The notes: generated by a model not told the origin, from the letters alone. A DNA stretch of 40,047 bases from Geobacillus icigianus (GCF_000750005.1 NZ_JPYA01000200.1:1-40047); one strand, 5' to 3'. Positions 24,549-32,752 are shown, counted from the stretch's first letter. Made by a program: numbers and translations.

Positions 24549-26036
24549 ATGATTTCGATGCAAACGACGGAAGCCGATTTATGGATTGATGGAGAATGGC
24601 GGCCGGCCGCCAGCGGCAAACGGTTTGACGTCATCGACCCGGCGACGGGCGAAGTGACGGCCCGCGTCGCCGACGCTGGCGAGGACGATATCGACGCGGC
24701 GGTCACCGTCGCCGAAGAGGCGTTTTCGGATCGGCGCTGGCTGGCCATTTCCCCGCTTGAGCGCGGACGCATCTTGCGCCGCATCGCTGAACTGATCCGC
24801 CAGCATCACGATGAACTGGCCCGGCTGATGACAAGGGAAAACGGCATGCCGATCAACATGGCGCGGTTTATCGAAATTCCGCTCGCCGCCGACTGTTTCG
24901 ACTTTTTCGCCTCGCTTGTCGTCAAGCCGCAAGGAGAGGTGCTACCGTTTTCCGTCGCCGGCACCGCCCCTGACTATATGGCGTGGACGGTCAAGGAGCC
25001 GATCGGGGTGGCGGGACTGATTACGCCATGGAACTTCCCGCTTTTGATGCCGACATGGAAAATCGCTCCGGCGCTGGCGGCGGGCTGTACGATGGTGGTA
25101 AAACCGGCCCCGGAGACGCCGCTGACGGCGCTTAAACTCGCCGAACTTTGCCAAGAAGCCGGCGTGCCGGACGGCGTTGTCAACGTCCTGCCGGGGCGGG
25201 ATGAAGCGGGCAAAGCGCTCGTCCGCCATCCGCGCGTGCCGAAAATCGCGTTTACTGGCGAGACGGCAACGGGGCGCCACATCTTGCAGGCGGCCGCTCC
25301 CCACATTAAGCGGGTGACGCTTGAGCTCGGCGGCAAGTCGCCGAACATCATCTTTGCTGATGCGGATCTCGAACAGGCGGCCAAAAGCGCGCTGTTTGGC
25401 GTGTTCTACAACTCCGGGCAAGTATGCCAAGCGGGAAGCCGCATTTTAGTCGAACGGTCGGTGTATGAAACGTTCGTTCAGCTGTTGGCCGACCGGGCCA
25501 ACACATTGCGAATGGGCCCCGGGATGAGCGCCCGCACCGACATTGGCCCGGTCGTCAGCCGCGAGCAGTACGACAAAGTGCTGCGCTACATTGACATCGG
25601 CCGGCAGGAGGGAGCGAAACTGGTCGCTGGAGGAAACGCGCGGCCGGAGCTCGGCGGCTACTTTATCGAGCCGACGATTTTTGCCGATGTCAAGCCGTCG
25701 ATGCGCATCGCCCGTGAAGAAATTTTCGGTCCGGTGGCGGCCGTGATTCCGTTCGCCGATGAGGAAGAAGCGGTTCGCCTTGCCAACGATACGATCTACG
25801 GACTCGCTGCCGCTGTTTGGACGAACGATATCAAGCGGGCGCTCCGCTTGGCGCGCCGGGTGAAAAGCGGAACGGTATGGATCAACACGTATCAAGTGCT
25901 GTCGCCGACCGCCCCGTTTGGCGGCTATAAGCAGAGCGGCCTCGGCCGCGAGCTCGGGATGCAGGCGCTTGAACCGTATTTGGAGACGAAAACCGTCATT
26001 TGCGACGTAAACGACCGGCCGCTGACGTTGTTTTAA
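24549..26036 (+). CDS. NAD(P)-dependent aldehyde dehydrogenase
   Basis: A 495-residue aldehyde dehydrogenase that oxidises an aldehyde to a carboxylic acid. The catalytic cysteine is C293 in NSGQVCQAGSR, the general base is E259 in LELGGKSPN, N162 lies in TPWNFPL, and the cofactor loop is FTGETATGR. The late motif EEIFGPV and the C-terminal PFGGYKQSGLGRE are complete. The start has AAAGGAGGAG upstream. It is related to the betaine/phenylacetaldehyde-type group, but the natural aldehyde is not predictable. In context it would follow the alcohol dehydrogenase, with the acid then taken by the acyl-CoA synthetase. Confidence 0.95.
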   Translation: MISMQTTEADLWIDGEWRPAASGKRFDVIDPATGEVTARVADAGEDDIDAAVTVAEEAFSDRRWLAISPLERGRILRRIAELIRQHHDELARLMTRENGMPINMARFIEIPLAADCFDFFASLVVKPQGEVLPFSVAGTAPDYMAWTVKEPIGVAGLITPWNFPLLMPTWKIAPALAAGCTMVVKPAPETPLTALKLAELCQEAGVPDGVVNVLPGRDEAGKALVRHPRVPKIAFTGETATGRHILQAAAPHIKRVTLELGGKSPNIIFADADLEQAAKSALFGVFYNSGQVCQAGSRILVERSVYETFVQLLADRANTLRMGPGMSARTDIGPVVSREQYDKVLRYIDIGRQEGAKLVAGGNARPELGGYFIEPTIFADVKPSMRIAREEIFGPVAAVIPFADEEEAVRLANDTIYGLAAAVWTNDIKRALRLARRVKSGTVWINTYQVLSPTAPFGGYKQSGLGRELGMQALEPYLETKTVICDVNDRPLTLF

Positions 26037-26309
26037 GAGAGGGAAAAGGCTGGCGAAAAACAGCCGTTTCCCTTCCATGGATGGGGAAACGCGTGTAAAT
26101 GTGACAAAGCGTTTCGATGGGAAAACCAAGGCCGGAAAACGGGAGGTGCGATGCCATCACCAGCGTAGGAAAAGACCGGTGACAACCGGTCGGTTTGTGA
26201 GAAGCTGAAAAGAACGCGTGATGGTGCCGCGACATGTTTTCGCTTGAACAGCGCGGTTGGGAGCGCCTTGTTTCCTTACATTAACAACCTTAAAAGGAGG
26301 AGAAACGCG
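26037..26309. other. Spacer with degenerate repeat fragment before R2lox
   Basis: This 270-base spacer holds a dyad GACCGG/CCGGTC near 26174-26191 and a segment (about 26172-26205) that resembles the start of the interspersed repeat (GACTGGTGAAAACCGGTTG in the copy near 28470). An outer imperfect pair (ATCACCAGCGT with ACGCGTGATG) could enclose it. No gene was found; the R2lox ribosome site AAAAGGAGGAG lies at its end. Confidence 0.5.
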
Positions 26310-27218
26310 ATGACTCGCCACGATGGGTTTCAAACGGTGAAAGGCACGATCGATTGGGAGCATCCGATGTACAAATTGTATGAAAAAGCGAAGCGCAACG
26401 GGAAATGGAATCCGGCCGACATCGATTTCAGCCAAGACCAAACCGATTTTGCCAGCTTGACGAGCGAAGAAAAAATATCGGCTTTGCCGCTTGTCGCCGG
26501 GTTTTCCGCCGGCGAAGAGGCGGTGACGCTCGACATCTTGCCGATGACAAACGCCCTCGCGCGCCAAGGGCGGCTCGAGGACGTCCTGTTTTTGACGACG
26601 TTTATGCACGACGAAGCGAAGCATGTCGAGATGTTTTCCCGCTGGCAGCAAGCCGTCGGCATCGGGCAGATGGACTTGTCCGTCTTTCATAACGACCATT
26701 ACAAACGCATCTTTTACGAAGCGCTGCCGGAAGCGATGGACCGCCTGTATAGCGACGACTCGCCGGAAGCGATCATCCGCGCCGCCACGGTGTACAACAT
26801 GATTGTCGAAGGAACACTGGCCGAATCGGGATATTACACGTTCCGGCAAATTTACAAAAAAGCCGGGCTGTTCCCAGGGCTGCTCCAAGGCATCGATTAT
26901 TTGAACATGGACGAAGGCCGGCACATTCAGTTCGGCATTTATACGATCCAGCGGCTTGTCAATGAAAACGAACGATATTATGAGTTGTTCATCCGCTATA
27001 TGGACGAATTATGGCCGCACGTCTCCGGATATGTCGCCTATTTGACCGAGCTTGGCAAACGCCAGCAGCACCTCGCCCGCGCACGGAGTCTGGAAATTGA
27101 CTATGACATGCTAACCAACTATGTGGTCAAACAGTTTCACATCCGCAAAAAACAAATCAGCCGCACGAAGCGGTATGACAGCGTCGAGGAGCTAGAAAAA
27201 ACAGCGGCCGAATTTTAA
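26310..27218 (+). CDS. R2-like ligand-binding oxidase (R2lox), Mn/Fe protein
   Basis: A 302-residue ferritin-like protein related to the ribonucleotide reductase R2 subunit but belonging to R2lox, which holds a mixed Mn/Fe centre and a bound fatty-acid-like ligand. All six metal ligands are at the positions I recall for the G. kaustophilus protein: E69, E102, H105, E167, E202 and H205. V72 and Y162, which form the unusual valine-tyrosine ether link there, are also present. R2lox oxidises by oxygen activation; its physiological substrate is unknown. The ATG at 26310 follows AAAAGGAGGAG. Its place after aldehyde and alcohol dehydrogenases and a beta-oxidation set suggests a hydrophobic aliphatic substrate. 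Confidence 0.97.
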   Translation: MTRHDGFQTVKGTIDWEHPMYKLYEKAKRNGKWNPADIDFSQDQTDFASLTSEEKISALPLVAGFSAGEEAVTLDILPMTNALARQGRLEDVLFLTTFMHDEAKHVEMFSRWQQAVGIGQMDLSVFHNDHYKRIFYEALPEAMDRLYSDDSPEAIIRAATVYNMIVEGTLAESGYYTFRQIYKKAGLFPGLLQGIDYLNMDEGRHIQFGIYTIQRLVNENERYYELFIRYMDELWPHVSGYVAYLTELGKRQQHLARARSLEIDYDMLTNYVVKQFHIRKKQISRTKRYDSVEELEKTAAEF

Positions 27219-27230
27219 AAGGCTCGTGGA

Positions 27231-27266
27231 AAAGAGCGGTTTCTCTTTATCAGAAGCGCTTTTTTC
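27231..27266 (+). terminator. Probable terminator after R2lox
   Basis: AAAGAGCGGTTTCT and AGAAGCGCTTTTTT form an imperfect stem ending in a T-run, 13 bases after the R2lox stop. Confidence 0.55.
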
Positions 27267-27304
27267 GATTCGAGATCGAGAGCGAATATGCTTAATTCCG
27301 AGCA

Positions 27305-27331
27305 GACGGGCGGGTTTCGCCCGCCCGCGTC
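27305..27331. terminator. GC-rich hairpin between R2lox and the DUF6230-like gene
   Basis: GGGCGGG (27308-27314) and CCCGCCC (27320-27326) pair across TTTCG, with further GAC/GTC pairing outside. No T-run follows. It may back up the R2lox terminator. Confidence 0.45.
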
Positions 27332-27470
27332 TTGACAGAAGAAAAAAATCGCTTTCGATCGTTTTCTTTTGGAGGAAGCCAGAAAGCAACAAGAGAGCAA
27401 GGAATGGAACGGGCGTGAGAACGTCACATTCAATAATGGGAACCGACAGCAGGGGGAGAGAAAGGCTTTT

Positions 27471-27528
27471 GTGATCAAACATAGTTGGTTTTGTTAGGAA
27501 ACAAGGTATTTATTTTGGGGGGAATAGG
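27471..27528 (+). repeat. Left arm of a split inverted repeat
   Basis: This arm contains GTGATCA (27471-27477), GGAAACAAG (27497-27505) and a 22-base block (27507-27528). The same three blocks occur inverted at 28218-28277, the 22-base block with a single mismatch. It lies just upstream of the DUF6230-like gene and includes part of its leader. Confidence 0.75.
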
Positions 27529-27573
27529 AGGAAAATGATCATTTCATGGGAGAAAACGAGGGGGGCATGAAAA

Positions 27574-28179
27574 ATGGGGAACTTGTTTGCGGTCAATCCA
27601 AAACGATTTGCGATTGCGGGCGGAGCGGGATTTCTCGCGGTCATCGCTCTAGTGGCTATGTTGCTTTTGTCAGGCACGGCGTTTGCCGCGTTTCCGCTGT
27701 CAGGTGTTGGGGGATTTACGATCAGCGCCGATAAAATTACAGGAACCGGATTTAAACTGTATCCTGCCATCGGTGAAACGGAACAAAGAGGGGCTTGGGG
27801 GCAAGCAGCCATTGACTTGGCGTCAGCGAATATCACCAATTTGGTGCTGGCGAAAAACATTAACACCGAGTCAGCTCTCGGCGCTTACGGCATTAAAAGC
27901 ATCGATGTCGTTGTCACCGGCGGCAATGTAAGCGGACAAAATTTGAAACTGCGCGTCACTGGCATTCAAGCGGATAGCACGTCATTTGCCGGTTTGGAGA
28001 CGCAAGAGCATAAAACCGACAACCCGCTCAACGTCATCGACTTAAGCGCGCCGAACTTAACGCTTGATAAACCGAGCTTGAATACGCATTACATGTCGGC
28101 AGGTTCGATCACCATCCCGAACATGAAGCTGAAAGTGATCGCTAACATGAAAGATGGGAGCCGGATCGGCGACTTTTAA
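27574..28179 (+). CDS. DUF6230-like exported protein
   Basis: A 201-residue protein with an N-terminal signal or anchor (about residues 12-36, ending GTAFA) and a predicted beta-rich outside domain. The segment GGFTISADKITGTGFKLYP after the signal and repeated SANITNLVL, LSAPNLTL and MSAGSITIPNMKL motifs resemble DUF6230 proteins that I know mainly from Streptomyces and other actinobacteria. There are no cysteines, enzyme motifs or lipobox. The ATG at 27574 follows GAGGGGGG by 8 bases; an ATG at 27567 is in another frame. It begins a group with the membrane protein at 28767 and the related protein at 29927. Function is unknown. Confidence 0.8.
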   Translation: MGNLFAVNPKRFAIAGGAGFLAVIALVAMLLLSGTAFAAFPLSGVGGFTISADKITGTGFKLYPAIGETEQRGAWGQAAIDLASANITNLVLAKNINTESALGAYGIKSIDVVVTGGNVSGQNLKLRVTGIQADSTSFAGLETQEHKTDNPLNVIDLSAPNLTLDKPSLNTHYMSAGSITIPNMKLKVIANMKDGSRIGDF

Positions 28180-28217
28180 TTCGGTCTGATCATCATTGGG
28201 ACGCGAGTTGTCCATCC

Positions 28218-28277
28218 CCTATTCCTCCCAAAATAAATAAGAAGTTCGAGTTGTCATCTTGTTTCCTGTGTGATCAC
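28218..28277 (-). repeat. Right arm of a split inverted repeat
   Basis: Inverted counterpart of 27471-27528: the 22-base block is at 28218-28239, CTTGTTTCC at 28258-28266 and TGATCAC at 28271-28277. An extra 17 bases lie between the first two blocks, beside a short duplicated GAGTTGTC. Together the arms enclose the DUF6230-like gene. Confidence 0.75.
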
Positions 28278-28380
28278 GCATTTATGCTTAACGACTGTGC
28301 GCCGGTTTTTTCATGCTGGAAAATTTTCTTCTCTTCATCGCTTTTGGCAAATAAAGGGGAGAGGAAGAGGGAGCCAAGCG

Positions 28381-28680
28381 ACGAACGGTGGCGCGTTTAT
28401 AGATGATCAGTTGGTGTAAAACAGAACGATCGTTCTTGGTCAAGAAACAAACGGCGGCGCGTGTAGAAGACTGGTGAAAACCGGTTGTTTCACTCGAGAA
28501 ATGGGAAGGGTGTGAAAGGCGATGCCTTAGAGCTTTTCTATTTGAGAAACGAGGGGGGAAGCGGCTTGCTCCTGAAAAGGTTGGTGAAAAACCGCTGGTT
28601 GCCTTGATCGGCGCCTGAACATAAAGGATAATGCAGCCAGTTTTTTCTACTTGAGAAACGATCCCGAGAAGCGGTGGCGC
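28381..28680 (+). repeat. Degenerate array of the interspersed repeat
   Basis: The copy at 28468-28572 keeps GACTGGTGAAAACCGGTTG, GAGAAATGGG, GCTTTTCTATTTGAGAAAC and AAGCGGCTTGCTCC, all shared with the copies at 7491 and 39860. Flanking parts (28381-28467 and 28577-28680) repeat GGTGGCGCG, TTGGTGAAAAACCG and TTTCTACTTGAGAAACGA and look like older copies. No gene is seen in the 590 bases between the two flanking proteins. Confidence 0.65.
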
Positions 28681-28766
28681 GAGGTAATCGGACTCTTCAA
28701 TTGCCAGCCTTTTAGGCTAATGATGAGCCAAAAAGAACGAAAAAGAGGTAAAGGAGGCAAGATGGG

Positions 28767-29912
28767 ATGATGAGGAAGCTAGTTGAAATCGGGCAAATGA
28801 CGACCATCGGAGCACTGACGGGCGCGTTTATCGGCGGAATCGTCGTTGGCGGTGGAGGAAACGGAGCGCTGTTGGGGGGACTGCTGCTAGCAGTCGCTCT
28901 CTCCTTGCTTATCCCGTTTTTTTCGAACCGCCCAACGGCGATCGTCCGCGTGAAATACGGAGCGGCCGCTTTGTTGCCGGGGATGCTTGTAGGTGGGAGC
29001 CAATGGGTGTCGCTTGGAACGGTCGGCGCTGCGGCGGGAGGGATAGCTAGCAGTGTGCTTGCCGCTTTTTTTGCCCAAGACATCATCGAGAAACAAGAAA
29101 GGCAAGGACGATACATTCGTACACGGTTTCATTACGTGTGGTTGTTTTTTGGAGGATCCCTAGCCACATTTTGCGCGTTGAACGCCTTTTTTGCCGCCGA
29201 GCGGGCGGTACCGTGGCAAACATGGGTGCGCTCCATTCCAATGGTGGTGCAGACGACGGTCATTCTCGCCTTTGTGCTGCTTGGGGTTGTCATTGGCGTT
29301 GCTTGGAAAAAGAGAAACGCTGAAACTTGGCGGCAAGCATGGACGTCTGTCCGCCGCCCGGTACGGGGAGTCGTGGTCGGTGGAATCGTGGCTATCATCG
29401 TCGCTTCCTTTGTCCATTACGGCTTTTTGTCTGTCCGCACCGCCGCCCGCTTCGTCGGTCCTCTGTTATCCTATGCCTTCGGTTGGATATTGCCGTGTGC
29501 TGTCGGGTATTTGCTTGCTGTCAACCGCCGTCGCCCTGTTTTAGGATCGGTGTTGGCGATGATAGGGGCAGGGTTTGTCTTGATGGTAGGCATCAGTGTA
29601 TTCCCCATGCTTCTGCTTCCTGGAAGTGGGCTGATGTGGGCCGGATTGGTCACAGGCTTAGTAATGGTGGTTTTGGCGATTTTAAGCATCATCAAGCCGC
29701 AAAGCCATGTAGTATTCGGCAGTTTTCTCATCCTTGCTTCCATTCTGTCGTTTGTCGGTGCGGCCGGCGGCCTGATCATCGGAGGTGTCATCGGTCTGGT
29801 GGGCGGTGCATTGGTGGTGGCATGGAACGGACGGCAAGCGGGGGAGATGGACAGCGACTATCCTCCTCCCGTTTCCCCTCTTTCCAATCGCTCATCAACA
29901 ATGACAGGATAA
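28767..29912 (+). CDS. Multi-pass membrane protein with DUF6114-like C-terminal domain
   Basis: A 381-residue integral membrane protein. The first 110 residues have three or four glycine-rich hydrophobic segments (GALTGAFIGGIVVGGGG). A central part has further helices, and the last 120 residues resemble DUF6114: RRPVLGSVLAMIGAGFVL, then GLMWAGLVTGLVMVVLAIL, KPQSHVVFGSFLILASILS, and a final GGLIIGGVIGLVGGALVVAW. DUF6114 proteins in actinobacteria are, as I recall, encoded beside DUF6230 proteins, which is the arrangement here. The fusion of an extra N-terminal membrane part is unusual. The ATG at 28767 follows AAAGGAGG by 9 bases; the downstream gene starts 14 bases after its stop. Confidence 0.78.
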   Translation: MMRKLVEIGQMTTIGALTGAFIGGIVVGGGGNGALLGGLLLAVALSLLIPFFSNRPTAIVRVKYGAAALLPGMLVGGSQWVSLGTVGAAAGGIASSVLAAFFAQDIIEKQERQGRYIRTRFHYVWLFFGGSLATFCALNAFFAAERAVPWQTWVRSIPMVVQTTVILAFVLLGVVIGVAWKKRNAETWRQAWTSVRRPVRGVVVGGIVAIIVASFVHYGFLSVRTAARFVGPLLSYAFGWILPCAVGYLLAVNRRRPVLGSVLAMIGAGFVLMVGISVFPMLLLPGSGLMWAGLVTGLVMVVLAILSIIKPQSHVVFGSFLILASILSFVGAAGGLIIGGVIGLVGGALVVAWNGRQAGEMDSDYPPPVSPLSNRSSTMTG

Positions 29913-29926
29913 AAGGGGGGATGCAA

Positions 29927-31075
29927 ATGAAGGCAAGCAAATGGTGGAAAACCGCGCTTCTCGCTTTGGCGCTTTTTCTCTGCCTACCGCTTGGCGGGGC
30001 GCGTTCGCTCGCTGTGAGTGAAGAACAGGGATTTGTCATTCATGCCGATAAAGTGGTGGGCCTCTTGGACTTAGGTGGCATTGTTCTTGGGTCGCCGAAA
30101 GTGATCGTCGGCAAACTTCCCATTGCTTTCATCCAAACCGACATCAGCGGATTATCTATGGAACGGGCCATCGACACGCCGCAAGGAACGATTCGATTGT
30201 CCATTCAGTCGAAAGGAACGGCGCAAGCCAATTGGATGAAACTGGATGTAACGAAATTAAAGTTTGGCGGTCTTTGCTTCGACGGCTTCCCGATTAAGCA
30301 ATGTTTGAAAGACGTCACATTGGTGGCGACGAAAATGACGGCTTCGCGCCTCGCCCTTCCTGATATGTCGCTGTCAGCCTCGTTTTCCGGCGCCTCGATG
30401 ATGCAAGCGGAGCGAAGCGCACTCGAACAAACGGATCTCGCCCAAGAAGCCGAACGGCTCGTTTGGCAGCTTGATGAGCAAAAGCAAGGAACCGACAGCG
30501 CTGCCTACATGGTAAAGACGCTGCAGACGGATATCCCTACGCTTAGGAAGCGGGTTGAGTCGAGGACGGACGAATGGACGGCGATGGAAGAAAAACAAAC
30601 CGCCGTTTCCGCTTCCCTCCAATCGCTTGAACAAGCTATGGCGGGAGAGCAGAGAGCCGGGAGTGAAGAACAAAGACAATATGAAGCGGTGGTGATGCGC
30701 TTTCAAGAGTGGAAACAAATGCTCGAACAGCAAAGCGCTGCTCTTAGTGAAGACGTAGGAAAATGGAATGAACAAGATGGGTTATGGGAAAAAGCCGCTT
30801 CATACGTCGCAAAGCGACTGCGGCTTGGGGAACAATCGAACGCGATGAACATTCTTTCGGCTTTGCGCTCATCGCTCGACGACATGAAACAGCAGCTCGA
30901 CAAAGAGAGAAAAGCCCTAGCCGCTTGGAGCCAAACGGTGACCGAGTTCGAGAAGCGACTCAATGCGGTTGAGGAATGGGTGAAACGGAAACCGGCCACC
31001 CGGGAGGAGCGCGCAGCTGGGCGTTCCGACGTACCGCTTTCTTCGCCGAAAACAGATGGTGAAGTGACTCCATAG
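29927..31075 (+). CDS. Exported DUF6230-like protein with coiled-coil C terminus
   Basis: A 382-residue exported protein. A signal peptide occupies about residues 1-28 (KWWKTALLALALFLCLPLG). The domain from about 33 to 150 starts GFVIHADKVVGLL and resembles the DUF6230-like protein at 27574; it contains two cysteines in GGLCFDGFPIKQC. From about 165 to 355 the sequence is Gln/Glu/Lys/Ala-rich with heptads and should form long coiled coils (for example EQQSAALSEDVGKW). It lies 14 bases after the DUF6114-like gene, so the two are coupled; the ATG at 29927 lies 6 bases after a G6 run. It may reach across the cell wall or assemble into a surface complex. Function unknown. Confidence 0.78.
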   Translation: MKASKWWKTALLALALFLCLPLGGARSLAVSEEQGFVIHADKVVGLLDLGGIVLGSPKVIVGKLPIAFIQTDISGLSMERAIDTPQGTIRLSIQSKGTAQANWMKLDVTKLKFGGLCFDGFPIKQCLKDVTLVATKMTASRLALPDMSLSASFSGASMMQAERSALEQTDLAQEAERLVWQLDEQKQGTDSAAYMVKTLQTDIPTLRKRVESRTDEWTAMEEKQTAVSASLQSLEQAMAGEQRAGSEEQRQYEAVVMRFQEWKQMLEQQSAALSEDVGKWNEQDGLWEKAASYVAKRLRLGEQSNAMNILSALRSSLDDMKQQLDKERKALAAWSQTVTEFEKRLNAVEEWVKRKPATREERAAGRSDVPLSSPKTDGEVTP

Positions 31076-31081
31076 AAGAAG

Positions 31082-31114
31082 AAGGTGTCCCGGAAGGAGC
31101 GGGACACCTTGTTT
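31082..31114 (+). terminator. GGTGTCCC-type terminator
   Basis: AAGGTGTCCC (31082-31091) and GGGACACCTT (31101-31110) form a 10-bp perfect stem followed by GTTT. It ends the DUF6114/coiled-coil operon and faces the convergent regulator gene. Confidence 0.88.
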
Positions 31115-31228
31115 CATCAATATAGGCCATATCCGTTTGAATGTACGATGGGGATTGCCCCTGTCTTGAAGACGGATCGAAACGGGGCCGTAGGGAGTTC
31201 GTCACGCGTCTAAGGTGCCGCCGTTGCC

Positions 31229-32752
31229 TTAAATGATTCCGTCGCGGATGGCCTTGACGATGGCTTCCGTCCGGTTTTTGGCGTTCATTTTTTGCAAAAT
31301 CGCCGACACGTAGTCGCGCACCGTATACTCGCTCAAATGAAGACGTTTCGCCGCTTCATAGGTCGACGCCCCTTCGGCGACCAGTTTCAATACTTCGATT
31401 TCTCGCGGCGATAAGTGCGGGGTCGGTTGCACAAGCTCTGGGCGGCCGCCGCTGCATTTAGCTAAAATTTCCCCCGCGCTTTGGCCGAATTTCATTACCG
31501 CTGTGTAGAGGCCATTGGACAATTGAAAAGCGGTCTTCGGACCACAATCCAAAATGGCAGCACCGATGAGCCGATTTTCCGAGGGGGCATACATCGGGGC
31601 AATGACGATTGACTCAAGTTGAAACTGCTGAACGTATTTCATCGGCAATCCTTGTTCCGCATGGCGGACGTAAATCGGTGGTACGTTTGTCATTTGGCGA
31701 CCGAGCAGCTGTAGTCGTTGAATGTATTGTTTAATGAAAGGAAGATGATCAATGTGTTCATGAATGCTTTTGATTTCATGATTATCAAGCTGATAGCCGT
31801 ACAGTCCGAATCCGCTTTCATGAATGCTGGAATAGGCGAACAGCGCACATCGTTCAAATGGCAAGTAGGCGACAAACCCGGTTGAAATGTATTCAATGGC
31901 TTGATGCAGCGTTTTGGCTCGCATGATCCATTGGTCAAACAACAACACCGCGTCTTTCCAAAGCTGTTGCTCTTTCGTACGGATGGAAACCTTTTGAGCA
32001 GCATGAAACTGTTCGAGAGCGTGAAGCAGAAATGGAATGACGAACCGATCTTCCCCTTCGGTACAAACAAGCAAAAGATCGTCCCCCCATGGGAGTGGGA
32101 TCAATCGCGTTTCGCTGACATCCATGTGGCAAAGAATGCGTTCACATAAGGCGAAAATCGTCTCTCCGCACACCGTGTTGTCGATAAGGGCATCAGCCAC
32201 GCTTCCATACCATTTGGCGACGATGAAGCCGCCGTCGGCTGTTCTGGCCAGTTGGGCAATCCATGTGATCGGCAGCTGCTTGGATGAAACGGTTTGCTCA
32301 AGAAACTGCTCTAAATCGAACTCCGCACAATCAGGAGCGGTAACGGACTCATGAAGTTTCAAAAAAACGTACTGAATGGCTTGATGAACGCGAAAGTCCA
32401 TAACGTCCCCCGACTGAATGACTTCGTGAGCTGCGTTTTCCATCATCGATAAAATGACGGTCGACTGGTTGGACGACAGCTTCCCGTTTCGTTTTTCCCA
32501 TTCGCGGCGAAACGTCGCTAGCCATTCGGCGATATCACTTATCGGATGGTCCCATTGTGAAGAGAACGCCTCAATGGCAAGTCGCAAGGGGTGGGCGGCG
32601 GCGTGCAAGGGGTGGGCGGCGGCGTGCTGCTTGTCCTCCAGTTCCTCGCATTTGTCTAGCTAGGCTGAAAGAATGCTCTCGCGGTGATGTTCGAGCGTAT
32701 TCCACCCTTCTTTCAAAATGGCATCCAATCGGTTTGAAAGGCGCAAGTTCAT
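31229..32752 (-). pseudogene. LuxR-type regulator interrupted by an in-frame amber codon
   Basis: A gene with a good start (ATG at 32752, AAGGAGG 8 bases upstream) codes for MNLRLSNRLDAILKEG and 14 further residues, then meets TAG at 32662-32660. The same frame continues without another stop for about 475 codons to 31229. The downstream part ends in a clear LuxR/GerE DNA-binding domain (LSPREIEVLKLVAEGAS, then HLSEYTVRDYVSAILQKM) and has GAF-like central sequence. There is no strong ribosome site or ATG soon after the stop; a TTG at 32608 lies in a 21-bp duplication. The gene may be a recent nonsense mutant, be re-initiated, or reflect a sequence error. It may have regulated the neighbouring operons. 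Confidence 0.75.
32584..32625 (-). repeat. Perfect 21-bp tandem duplication in the LuxR-type gene
   Basis: Two identical 21-base units (32584-32604 and 32605-32625) code in frame for HAAAHPL twice. The duplication keeps the frame and lies 35 bases past the amber codon. Confidence 0.9.

Noticed and set aside
26310..27218. Ribonucleotide reductase R2 subunit
   Set aside because: The ligand set E69/E102/H105/E167/E202/H205 and V72/Y162 match R2lox, the radical tyrosine context and C-terminal tail of R2 are missing, and no R1 gene is near.
27332..27360. TTGACA as -35 of a promoter for the DUF6230-like gene
   Set aside because: No fitting -10 box at 16-18 bases and more than 200 bases from the start codon.
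29327..29926. Long upstream extension of the coiled-coil protein gene inside the DUF6114-like gene
   Set aside because: It overlaps a membrane protein with a good start and clear transmembrane pattern in another frame; the signal peptide begins at 29927 after a strong ribosome site.
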